Below, in pieces: positions 34,562 through 41,655 of a stretch of 41,655 nt of DNA. Below the pieces are notes generated by a model. The model searched no databases and had not been told where the DNA came from. It was given only the letters and a program-made list of their open reading frames with translations. The position numbers were made by a program, and so were the translations under genes. How positions within the stretch are numbered: the first letter of the stretch is position 1; the number at the start of each line of letters is the position of its first letter. The stretch lies in NCBI GenBank assembly GCA_949285425.1, contig CASEAJ010000089.1:1-41655 (forward strand), written 5' to 3'. The stretch comes from an uncultured Porphyromonadaceae bacterium (GTDB lineage: Bacteria; Bacteroidota; Bacteroidia; Bacteroidales; Paludibacteraceae).

Positions 34562-34673
34562 GGATAAAAGAAGACGCACGGGCAGGGGAAAAGGTTTCCG
34601 TGCAGCCCATCGGCGCATAAAAATGTTTTTACCCTTCAGGAAAGAAAAAACAAGTTGTGACTTTTTGAGTTTC

Positions 34674-34752
34674 TTTTTTGTCCGGATTGTTTTTCTCATC
34701 GGTCATTTACCACCGGCAAACTTCCTCTTCAAAAAACAATCCGGACAAAAAA
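34674..34752. repeat. 21-bp perfect inverted repeat upstream of the ABC operon
   Basis: TTTTTTGTCCGGATTGTTTTT (34674-34694, 21 bp, of which the key part is TTGTCCGGATTG) is exactly inverted at 34732-34752, with 37 bp between. Flanking bases on both sides are partly similar as well. Each arm holds the small palindrome TCCGGA. It lies about 90 bp upstream of the -7 box for the ABC transporter and could be a pair of operators, a cruciform, or a MITE remnant. Confidence 0.65.
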
Positions 34753-34837
34753 ACAATCCTCAAATGACACTTCGTTTTTTCCCAACTTATTTTTTTGCCT
34801 TTCCTTAAAATACGAACGGTTATTATCGTTTTTTCGG

Positions 34838-34845
34838 TAACTTTG
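34838..34845 (+). promoter_or_regulatory. Bacteroidota -7 box for the ABC transporter operon
   Basis: TAACTTTG matches TAnnTTTG; transcription would start near 34852, giving a leader of about 56 nt before ATG 34908. No clear -33 TTTG. Confidence 0.55.
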
Positions 34846-34907
34846 CCGGAGTTATAAGGAACCAACCGGGACACCGGACTATCATCAAACATTCAACACG
34901 GTTTTTC

Positions 34908-35807
34908 ATGTTACTGGAAGTAGAAAACGTCGTCAAACAATACTCAGGCCACCGGGCACTCGACGGGGTAAGCCTCTCCGTTCCGCGCGGCACGGTCTAC
35001 GGGCTGCTGGGGCCCAACGGAGCCGGCAAAACCACCCTCATCCGCATCATCAACTGCATCACCGCCCCCGACAGCGGCGAAGTGCGGCTCAACGGCAAGG
35101 TCATCCGTCCGGAAGACGTGCGCCACATAGGCTACCTGCCCGAAGAACGGGGACTGTACAAGAAAATGAAAGTGGGCGAACAGGCCCTCTACCTGGCACA
35201 GCTGCGGGGCATGAGCAAGCACGACGCACTGAAAGCCCTGAAACACTGGTTCGAGAAATTCGGCATCGAAGCCTGGTGGAACAAGAAGGTGGAAGAACTG
35301 TCCAAAGGCATGGCGCAGAAAGTGCAGTTCATCACCACCATTCTGCACGAGCCCGAACTGCTCATCTTCGACGAACCGTTCAGCGGCTTCGACCCGGTCA
35401 ACGCCGACCTGCTGAAACGCGAAATACTCGAACTGCGCGACCGGGGAGCCACCATCATTTTTTCCACACACAACATGTCGTCGGTCGAAGAACTGTGCGA
35501 AAACATATCGCTGGTAAACCGTTCGAAAATCATGTTGCAGGGCAACGTGGCCGAAATACGGGCGGCACACACGCATCACACGTTCAAAGTCCGCACCTCT
35601 TCGCCGCTGACCGCCGACAGCTGTTTCGAAGTGCAGGAACAGACCGACGGCCCGGCCGGACGCTTTGAAACCGTCATACGCAAATCAGACCCGCAGACAT
35701 CAAACAACACGCTGCTTGCCGCCCTCATGGCGCAGACCGACGTGCTGGCGTTCGAAGAAATGCTGCCAAGCATGAACGACATATTCATAGAAACCGTAAA
35801 CCGCTGA
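34908..35807 (+). CDS. ABC transporter ATP-binding protein (NatA-like)
   Basis: 299 residues. Walker A GPNGAGKT at 35-42, signature LSKGM at 131-135, Walker B LLIFDEP at 151-157, and the switch His in IIFSTHNMSS. After the ATPase core comes a C-terminal extension (about 215-299) ending ALMAQTDVLAFEEMLPSMND, usual for NatA-type exporters. It drives the permease encoded 36 nt downstream. The substrate may be Na+ or a small toxic molecule, by analogy only. Confidence 0.92.
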   Translation: MLLEVENVVKQYSGHRALDGVSLSVPRGTVYGLLGPNGAGKTTLIRIINCITAPDSGEVRLNGKVIRPEDVRHIGYLPEERGLYKKMKVGEQALYLAQLRGMSKHDALKALKHWFEKFGIEAWWNKKVEELSKGMAQKVQFITTILHEPELLIFDEPFSGFDPVNADLLKREILELRDRGATIIFSTHNMSSVEELCENISLVNRSKIMLQGNVAEIRAAHTHHTFKVRTSSPLTADSCFEVQEQTDGPAGRFETVIRKSDPQTSNNTLLAALMAQTDVLAFEEMLPSMNDIFIETVNR

Positions 35808-35843
35808 CAACGGACTTGTAATCCCCCAAAAACGTAATCCTAC

Positions 35844-37154
35844 ATGAACAAAATATCGCTGATTATCCGGAAAGAATACAAAGAGCGAGTGGTCAAGAAG
35901 TCGTTTATCCTGATGACCTTCCTCACACCCCTGTTGTTTGTCGCCCTCATCCTGCTGCCAAGCTGGATCATGCAACTGCAGGACAGTACTAAAAAATACA
36001 TTGTGGTGGTAGACCGCACCGGGCTGTACCGCGATGCCCTGAAGAGCAACGGCACCTACACGTTCGACTTCATGGACAAGCCGGCCGACGACATCCGGCG
36101 CGAACAGACCGGCAACGAAAACTTCACCGCCCTGCTCTACATCACCGACAACCTGGCCCAAAACCCGCAGGGAGTGACACTATACTCGGAAAAGCAACTG
36201 AATGTCGAACTGAAAGAATACATCGAAAACCTGTTGGGCAAACAGGTGGAGGAACAGAAACTGGCCGCCTACCACATTCCCGGACTGAAGGAAATGGTAG
36301 AAAGTTCAAAAACACAGCTCGACATACCGACCATCAAGTGGGGGGCCGATGGAGAAGAGACGGAAGGCTCGGCCGAAATGGCACTCCTGATAGGCATGGT
36401 GTCGGCCATGATGATTTACATGTTCATCATCATGTACGGCACGCAGGTCATGAACGGTGTGATGCAGGAAAAGTCGAACCGCATTGTCGAAGTCATCGTG
36501 TCGTCGGTACGACCGTTCGAGCTGATGATGGGTAAAATCATCGGCATCGCGCTGGTGGGACTCACCCAGTTCCTCATGTGGGTGGTACTTACACTGGTAC
36601 TTCTCACGGCCGGCAGTCTGGCCATGAGCGGCAGCATTGACCTCAGTGCCATGCAGGAACTCAACACCATGCAGGGCATGTCCGTAAGCGAAGCCGAGGG
36701 CATAGCGACAGAACTGTACGGCATGCTGTCTGCCTTCAACTGGCTGCAGATAGGACTGCTGTTCCTGGTCTACTTCCTCGGAGGCTACCTGCTCTACGCA
36801 TCGCTTTTTGCCGCCATCGGCTCGGCTGTGGACAACGAAACCGATGCCAACCAGTTCACCCTGCCCGTGACACTGCCTATCATGCTGGCCATTTTCGCTG
36901 CACTGTACAGCGTGCGCAGTCCCGAATCGTCGTTTGCGTTCTGGTTTTCCATCATTCCGTTCACCTCGCCGGTGGTGATGATGGTGCGCCTGCCCTTCGA
37001 TGTGCCTGCCTGGGAAATTGCCCTTTCCCTCGGCGTGCTCATACTCTCCTTCATCGGATCGACCTGGCTGGCCGGAAAGATATACCGCACCGGCATTTTC
37101 ATGTACGGCAAAAAACCGACCTGGCAGGAAATGTGGAAGTGGCTGAAATACTGA
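35844..37154 (+). CDS. ABC transporter permease (NatB-like)
   Basis: 436 residues. One N-terminal membrane helix (about 21-43, FILMTFLTPLLFVALILLPS), a large extracytoplasmic domain (about 45-180), then a block of five or more helices beginning MALLIGMVSAMMIYMFIIM and ending ILSFIGSTWLAGKIY. VMNGVMQEKSNRIVEVIVSS is the typical ABC2_membrane_3/NatB coupling motif. It pairs with the ATPase upstream. The substrate is unknown. Confidence 0.9.
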   Translation: MNKISLIIRKEYKERVVKKSFILMTFLTPLLFVALILLPSWIMQLQDSTKKYIVVVDRTGLYRDALKSNGTYTFDFMDKPADDIRREQTGNENFTALLYITDNLAQNPQGVTLYSEKQLNVELKEYIENLLGKQVEEQKLAAYHIPGLKEMVESSKTQLDIPTIKWGADGEETEGSAEMALLIGMVSAMMIYMFIIMYGTQVMNGVMQEKSNRIVEVIVSSVRPFELMMGKIIGIALVGLTQFLMWVVLTLVLLTAGSLAMSGSIDLSAMQELNTMQGMSVSEAEGIATELYGMLSAFNWLQIGLLFLVYFLGGYLLYASLFAAIGSAVDNETDANQFTLPVTLPIMLAIFAALYSVRSPESSFAFWFSIIPFTSPVVMMVRLPFDVPAWEIALSLGVLILSFIGSTWLAGKIYRTGIFMYGKKPTWQEMWKWLKY

Positions 37155-37211
37155 AAAATTCTTTGAAATCCAACGCAACCCAACAAATTATAATCAAACG
37201 GATAAAACACA

Positions 37212-37219
37212 TACCTTTG
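37212..37219 (+). promoter_or_regulatory. -7 box for the split 5'-nucleotidase pair
   Basis: TACCTTTG matches TAnnTTTG and lies 27 nt before ATG 37246, so this pair probably has its own promoter apart from the ABC genes. No -33 TTTG is seen. Confidence 0.5.
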
Positions 37220-37245
37220 CACATATTTCTTTATTCACCAATACA

Positions 37246-38001
37246 ATGAACAGAAACATTCTTCTACTACCCCTGTTTCTTGCAACGGTTCTTGCCGGCT
37301 GCCAAAAGAAACAATGGACCGTCACACAACAGTCCTCCACCGTCATTGCCATCGACAGCACGACCGAAGCGCTTGCCGACCGTGACTATGAAGCCTGCCT
37401 GCAACCGCTCAAGGCACAGATGGCTGCACAAATGGACATCGTGATAGGACAATCGGCACAAGCCATGCGGGCGGGACAACCGGAAAGCCTGCTGTCCAAC
37501 TTTTCGGCCGATGTGTTCCGCAAAGCGGCCTCCGACTACCTGCAGCAGCCTGTAGACATGAGTGTCGTCAACATAGGCGGACTGCGCACCGACCTGCCGC
37601 AAGGCGACATCACCGTAGGCAAAATGTTCGAACTCATGCCATTCGAAAACGAACTGGTCATCCTGTGGCTTGGGGGCGACCAAGTGCTCGCCTTGTGCGA
37701 CATCATTGCCTCGGTGGGCGGCGAAGGCGTTTCAGGTCTGCGCATGGGCATCAAAGAAGGCAAGGCCCTGAACCCCACCATAGGCGGACAGCCCATTGAC
37801 CCGCACAAGACCTACCTGGTGGCCACCAACGACTACCTGGCCGGAGGAAACGACAGACTGACCCCCCTCGCCGAATATTCCCGGCGTGAAAATACCGGCA
37901 TCAAAGTACGGAACATGTTCATTGACTACATCAAAGCCGAAACACAAAAAGGAAACATTATAACCACCCAATCAGACGGAAGAATCTATGAAGCCGAATA
38001 A
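37246..38001 (+). CDS. 5'-nucleotidase C-terminal domain lipoprotein
   Basis: 251 residues. Lipoprotein signal (LATVLAGC, Cys19). The rest is the substrate-binding C-terminal domain of UshA/5'-nucleotidases alone: ESLLSNFSADVFRKAASDYL, then DITVGKMFELMPFENELVIL, GVSGLRMGIKEGKALNPTIG and YLVATNDYLAGGNDRLTPLA. It has no metallophosphatase domain, which is encoded by the next gene (14-nt overlap). The two products probably work together in the periplasm to remove phosphate from nucleotides. The order, C-terminal part first, is the reverse of the fused enzyme. Confidence 0.88.
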   Translation: MNRNILLLPLFLATVLAGCQKKQWTVTQQSSTVIAIDSTTEALADRDYEACLQPLKAQMAAQMDIVIGQSAQAMRAGQPESLLSNFSADVFRKAASDYLQQPVDMSVVNIGGLRTDLPQGDITVGKMFELMPFENELVILWLGGDQVLALCDIIASVGGEGVSGLRMGIKEGKALNPTIGGQPIDPHKTYLVATNDYLAGGNDRLTPLAEYSRRENTGIKVRNMFIDYIKAETQKGNIITTQSDGRIYEAE

Positions 38002-38854
38002 TTTTCCCGGCCGCAAAGGCCTGCTGTGCATCGCACTGCAACTGTTTCTCACATGGACGGCAAGCTATGCCGGAGAAACCGTAAGACTTACCATCCTCCA
38101 CACCAACGACACCCACAGCCAAGTGGAGGCTACCTCGCCCCTGGCGGCAAAGAACCCCGACATGGGAGGCTATGCACGACGCATGGGCATGATAGACAAG
38201 ATACGGAGTGAAGAACCCAACGTACTGCTGCTCGATGCAGGGGACTACTGGCAAGGCACACCCTACTTCAACTTCTATAACGGCCGGGTGGAAATAGACG
38301 CCATGAACCGCATGGGCTATGATGCCGCCACATTGGGCAACCACGAATTTGACAACGGGCCCGATACACTGGCCTCGGTACTGGAAAATGCCCGCTTCCC
38401 CATTGTGAGTTCAAACTACGTGTTCGAACATCCGGCACTGGCCAACCTTGTAAAGCCCTATATCATTGTGGAACGTGCCGGACTGCGCATTGGCATCATG
38501 GCCGTGAATGTCAACCCCGAAGGACTCATCATCCAGTCAAACTATCAAGGTATGGAATGGCTCGACCCGATTACCGTAGCCAACGAAACGGCTCTTTACC
38601 TGAAGGAACGGAGAAAGTGCGACCTGGTCATTTGCCTGTCGCACCTCGGAGGCAATCCGGAAAAATTCAAGCAGAACGATTTCATGCTGGTGCAAAACAG
38701 CCGGAACATCGACGTCGTCATTGGCGGACACTCGCACGAACTGATTGCAAACACCACGGCCAAGAACCTTGACGGCCGCGACATCATTGTTGCCCAAGCC
38801 GGCAAAAGCGGATTGTACCTCGGGCGCATCGACCTGGTACTGGAGAAAAAATAA
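37988..38854 (+). CDS. 5'-nucleotidase N-terminal metallophosphatase domain protein
   Basis: 288 residues. Signal peptide of about 28 residues (GLLCIALQLFLTWTASYA), no lipobox. Calcineurin-like metal motifs are all present: LHTNDTHSQ with Asp41 and His43, LLLDAGDYWQGT, LGNHEFDNG and the late GGHSHE. It ends where fused enzymes continue to the C-terminal domain. It overlaps that domain's gene by 14 nt. It should cleave phosphate esters of nucleotides in the periplasm, probably with the lipoprotein partner supplying nucleotide binding. Confidence 0.9.
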   Translation: MKPNNFPGRKGLLCIALQLFLTWTASYAGETVRLTILHTNDTHSQVEATSPLAAKNPDMGGYARRMGMIDKIRSEEPNVLLLDAGDYWQGTPYFNFYNGRVEIDAMNRMGYDAATLGNHEFDNGPDTLASVLENARFPIVSSNYVFEHPALANLVKPYIIVERAGLRIGIMAVNVNPEGLIIQSNYQGMEWLDPITVANETALYLKERRKCDLVICLSHLGGNPEKFKQNDFMLVQNSRNIDVVIGGHSHELIANTTAKNLDGRDIIVAQAGKSGLYLGRIDLVLEKK

Positions 38855-38871
38855 CGCCCCACGAATTAACT

Positions 38872-38891
38872 CCCGGTTTGGGTCAAACGGG
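38872..38891. terminator. Hairpin between convergent genes
   Basis: CCCGGTTTG (38872-38880) and CAAACGGG (38884-38891) pair with one bulge around GGT. It lies between the stop codons of the nucleotidase and the SpoU gene. There is no clear U-tract in either direction. Confidence 0.3.
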
Positions 38892-38934
38892 AAAGGAAAC
38901 AAAAAAAGGAGGAGCGGCAGAGAAAAACAACCGT

Positions 38935-39726
38935 TCAACCACGACCGGTTTTCTGCTGCCTCCGCCGGAACTCGGCACACACCACAGCCGTAGCCACACC
39001 CACATTGAGCGATTCGGACGTAGGTTCGCCGGGCGGATAGCTCGGAATGAGGAGACGTTCCGACACCATCCGCTCCACTTCGGGCGATATGCCGTTTCCT
39101 TCGTTGCCCATGACTATGACACCACGTGACTCAAGCGTGTCATCAGCATACAGGTTATCTCCATCCATAAAGGTGCCGTAGACCGGCATGTGTGACTCCC
39201 GACAGCAGGCAAGAAAATCGGGCAGGTCCACATAGTGCACCCGTACCCTGGCCAACGCACCCATGGTAGACTGCACGGTCTTCACCCCATACACATCAGC
39301 CGTATGAAGCGAACAGAACACATCGCGAATGCCGAACCAATCGGCCACACGGATTATCGTACCAAGATTACCGGGGTCCTGCACATCGTCCAATGCCAGG
39401 CACAGCGTATGTTGCAGCGTTTCGAAAGCATACGCTTGCTGCGGCTTACGAAACAAGGCCAATACACCTTGGGGCGTCTTTTGCGAAGACACCTTCCCAA
39501 GTTCCGATTCGGTCACTTCGACAGTTTCATCGGCCGACAACCCCACATGTCCGGACAACCACTCTTTTGTAGCCGCCAGCAACACACAATGCATGCCGCC
39601 CGCCAGCAGGTCAAGCACAAGTTTGGTACTTTCCGCCACAAAAAGTCCGAGTTCGTCGCGATACTTCTTGTGCGCGAGGCTCGCAATGAGCTTCATTTTA
39701 TTTTTTGACAAAGACACTGTTACCAT
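38935..39726 (-). CDS. SpoU/TrmH family RNA 2'-O-methyltransferase
   Basis: 263 residues. N-terminal substrate-binding part with SLSKNKMKLIASLAHKKYRD and FVAESTKLVLDLLAGG, then the SPOUT knot domain with motif 1 NLGTIIRVADWFGI, motif 2 VIVMGNEGNGISPEV and motif 3 TSESLNVGVATAVVCAEF. It methylates ribose in rRNA or tRNA using S-adenosylmethionine; the target nucleotide is unknown. The start was set at ATG 39726 because the LSKNK stretch belongs to the family and must be included; the frame continues to 39753. Confidence 0.88.
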   Translation of the reverse strand: MVTVSLSKNKMKLIASLAHKKYRDELGLFVAESTKLVLDLLAGGMHCVLLAATKEWLSGHVGLSADETVEVTESELGKVSSQKTPQGVLALFRKPQQAYAFETLQHTLCLALDDVQDPGNLGTIIRVADWFGIRDVFCSLHTADVYGVKTVQSTMGALARVRVHYVDLPDFLACCRESHMPVYGTFMDGDNLYADDTLESRGVIVMGNEGNGISPEVERMVSERLLIPSYPPGEPTSESLNVGVATAVVCAEFRRRQQKTGRG

Positions 39727-39762
39727 TGACACATTGAACATTGACATCGGCACTGCTGCACA

Positions 39763-41133
39763 TCAAAACAGTTCCGCCAGTTTTTTGAGCAGCCCCAGCT
39801 CGTTCAGGAAAATCAATCCGATAGCCACAGGCGCAATATATTTGATGAAAAACGCGTACGTATTGAAAAAATAGAAAGCCACACTCCCCTTGTTGGTCAA
39901 CTCCTCCTTCAACACCTTTTTCTCTATGCGCTTGCCCACGAAAATACAAATCAGCATACCGCCAAGGGGCATCATGATTTTGGCCGTCAGATAATCCAGC
40001 GCATCAAACAGGATGAGCCCTCCAATGGTATATTCCTTGAGCAGGCCGAAAGAAAGCGAACAGAAAATGCCTATAACGCCAACCCCCAAGGAGACGAGCC
40101 AAGCCGCTTTTTTCCGTGTCATGTGATATTCCTCATGCACATAGGCAGTAACCACTTCATGCAGGGATATGGTCGATGTGAGTGCGGCCAAAGCCAACAA
40201 AATGAAAAAGATGAACGACCACACATTGCCCAAAGGAATCTGTGCAAAAATGTTGGGAAGGGTAATGAACACCAGTTCGGGCCCGGCCGTGGGCTCTATG
40301 CCGAAGCTGAACACGGCAGGAAAAATCATGATACCGGCCAACAAGGCCACCAACGTATTCAGCACCGTGACCTGCACGGCCGTCATCTGCAAGTTGGTAT
40401 CCTTACCGAAATAGGAAGAATAGGTAATGAGACAGCCCATGCCGATACTCAGTGAAAAGAAAGTCTGCCCCATTGCACTCAGAACGACGGAAGAGGAAAA
40501 CTGTGAAAAATCGGGCTTGAACAAAAAGGCCAACCCTTCTTTCACACCCGGCAGTGTAAGCGAACGTACACACAACAGAAGCAAAATGAGAAACAAAGCC
40601 GGCATCATGATTTTGGATGCCCGCTCAATGCCCTTTTCCACACCCGACACAATGATGATATGGGTCATGGCTATGAAAACCAATGTCCAGCCTATGGGAC
40701 GGAAGACAGAAGAGGAAAACGACTCGAAATCGGCCGCGAACTCGGCAGTGGTCTTGCCTGAAAGTGAGCCGGTAAGGGCCTGCCACATATACTCCAGCGT
40801 CCAGCCCGACACCACCGAATAGAAACCTAATATGAGAAAAGCCGCCAGCACCCCGTTGTATCCAATGAGCGACCAGTGACTGCCCGGAGCCAAAGTCTTG
40901 AACGCCCCCGCCACATTGCTGCGCGAACGTCTGCCGATGAAAAATTCGGTAATCATGATGGGCAAGCCAAGCAAAAGCGTACAAAGCATAAAGACCAGCA
41001 GAAACACCCCACCGCCGTTTTCACCCACCATATAGGGAAAGCGCCAAATGCTGCCCAAGCCCACGGCACAACCCACCGTAGCCAATATCACCCCTATCTT
41101 GCTGCCAAATGTAACTCTCTCATTCTTACTCAT
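39763..41133 (-). CDS. Sodium:neurotransmitter symporter family (SNF) transporter
   Basis: 456 residues with about 11-12 membrane helices. The start SKNERVTFGSKIGVILATVG, then GLGSIWRFPYMVGENGGGVF, is the highly conserved helix 1 that holds the Na+ and substrate sites. GCLITYSSYFGKD matches the helix 6/7 region. It probably takes up an amino acid with Na+. ATG 41133 gives the usual start; the frame is open to 41208 but the added residues are not family-like. It lies 36 nt upstream of the SpoU gene on the same strand. Confidence 0.92.
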   Translation of the reverse strand: MSKNERVTFGSKIGVILATVGCAVGLGSIWRFPYMVGENGGGVFLLVFMLCTLLLGLPIMITEFFIGRRSRSNVAGAFKTLAPGSHWSLIGYNGVLAAFLILGFYSVVSGWTLEYMWQALTGSLSGKTTAEFAADFESFSSSVFRPIGWTLVFIAMTHIIIVSGVEKGIERASKIMMPALFLILLLLCVRSLTLPGVKEGLAFLFKPDFSQFSSSVVLSAMGQTFFSLSIGMGCLITYSSYFGKDTNLQMTAVQVTVLNTLVALLAGIMIFPAVFSFGIEPTAGPELVFITLPNIFAQIPLGNVWSFIFFILLALAALTSTISLHEVVTAYVHEEYHMTRKKAAWLVSLGVGVIGIFCSLSFGLLKEYTIGGLILFDALDYLTAKIMMPLGGMLICIFVGKRIEKKVLKEELTNKGSVAFYFFNTYAFFIKYIAPVAIGLIFLNELGLLKKLAELF

Positions 41134-41497
41134 AAAACAAGAACTTTCTTTTATCCGTTTGCAAAATAAACATTTAAATTTAAATTCCGCAAGCAAAAAC
41201 GCCTGCAAAACATCGAATTGTGAGTTTCCGAACCGATTTCAGAAACGGTTTCCGGGAATAGTTTCTGCCCTGTCCCTTTCCTCCTTCCCGCACTTTTTCT
41301 TCATCAAAACGGGAAACGACCGTGTCAAAAAAAGGACAAAGGTGAAATCCATAAACCCACCCAATCAGTCATTAGATTTGGGACAAACTCCCCGCCACAG
41401 AAAGAAAAACACCGCTAAAACAATTTATGGTCCCCAAAAGTTTATTGGCGCTCATCCGTCTTTCAGTATTTTTAACCCAAGTCGGTCATTGGAAAAT

Positions 41498-41516
41498 GAT
41501 ACGTTTTATAATGCGT
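41498..41516. repeat. Second copy of the MITE-like terminal word
   Basis: GATACGTTTTATAATGCGT is the exact reverse complement of 34196-34214, which spans most of the left TIR of the MITE-like element and 8 bp of its interior. The matching other end is not visible, so this is a solo or truncated end. Confidence 0.5.
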
Positions 41517-41534
41517 GTCTTTTTTTAAAAAAGG

Positions 41535-41553
41535 TTGACTCCTAAAGAGTCAA
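41535..41553 (+). promoter_or_regulatory. Short inverted repeat before the last open frame
   Basis: TTGACTC (41535-41541) and GAGTCAA (41547-41553) are exact inverted copies around CTAAA. They end 4 nt before ATG 41558, so the stem could hide the ribosome-binding site or be an operator. Confidence 0.4.
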
Positions 41554-41557
41554 AAGA

Positions 41558-41655
41558 ATGAAACAAAAAGATTATGAACAGTCACAGCGTAGTCTGTGTG
41601 AAATTTCGGAGATTTACCGGAAAGTCACCTTGGAAAAGTTTTCGGTAAAAGAAAT
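41558..41655 (+). CDS. Partial open frame at the window end, unknown
   Basis: An ATG at 41558 opens 32 codons without a stop before the window ends. The visible product starts MKQKDYEQSQRSLCEISEIY and is charged and helical in character. I do not recognise the family. There is no strong Shine-Dalgarno, but Bacteroidota often lack one. It may be a real gene cut by the window edge. Confidence 0.45.
   Translation, partial: MKQKDYEQSQRSLCEISEIYRKVTLEKFSVKE

Larger units (their letters stand above)
41134..41557. other. Noncoding gap before the last open frame
   Basis: About 420 bp without a convincing gene. It holds a possible weak promoter for the transporter (TTATTTTG, minus strand, near 41160), a stretch of TTTC/GAAA words near 41223-41264, and a 19-bp word at 41498-41516 that is the inverse of the left inner end of the MITE-like element (34196-34214). 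Confidence 0.4.

Overview
The window looks like a chromosomal segment of a gut-type member of Bacteroidales (phylum Bacteroidota). The evidence is a SusC/SusD pair, a fused MurF-alanine racemase, a NigD-like lipoprotein, a DUF4831 protein, CarboxypepD_reg-like domains, and several copies of the phylum's -7 promoter box (TAnnTTTG). The genus cannot be fixed from sequence alone. I saw no rRNA, tRNA, CRISPR array or intact transposase gene.

Layout. 1-213: a 100-bp dyad-symmetric repeat element and a terminator. 214-2950 (minus): ECF sigma factor, an anti-sigma/beta-barrel protein with one inner-membrane helix, and a NigD-like lipoprotein. This matches the sigma / dual-membrane-spanning anti-sigma (Dma) / NigD arrangement that I recall as a regulator of outer-membrane vesiculation in Bacteroides. 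3162-5729 (minus): a GH78-type alpha-L-rhamnosidase. Its promoter region shares a 17-bp word with the region upstream of the sigma operon. 5937-13794 (minus): housekeeping genes (Usp-like, MurF-Alr, radical SAM, DUF4831, TopA). 13795-14624: a long intergenic region with a second repeat array. 14625-21960 (plus): a tightly coupled surface-polysaccharide operon (thiamine-binding-like protein, flippase, EpsG-like polymerase, four glycosyltransferases, UDP-galactopyranose mutase). 22104-26800 (minus): susD and susC. 27143-32447 (plus): alanine-dehydrogenase family, Rel/SpoT, a beta-barrel-like protein and RadC. 32582-33829 (minus): a CarboxypepD_reg-like protein. 33830-34907: a 1.1-kb noncoding stretch packed with a third repeat array, a 364-bp MITE-like element and a large inverted repeat. 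34908-38854 (plus): a NatAB-like ABC exporter and a 5'-nucleotidase split into two genes in swapped order. 38935-41133 (minus): SpoU methyltransferase and an SNF-family Na+ symporter. From 41558 an open frame runs off the end.

The most unusual signal is noncoding. Three intergenic elements (1-100, about 14117-14306, 34054-34151) have unrelated repeat sequences but the same design: a dyad-symmetric unit recurring at exactly 22 bp, about two helical turns. Two of them share a fuller plan of three palindromes flanked by two half-sites forming a perfect terminal inverted repeat, 98-100 bp in total. A weaker fourth 22-bp repeat lies at 6766-6824. This suggests a family of elements conserved in architecture rather than sequence.
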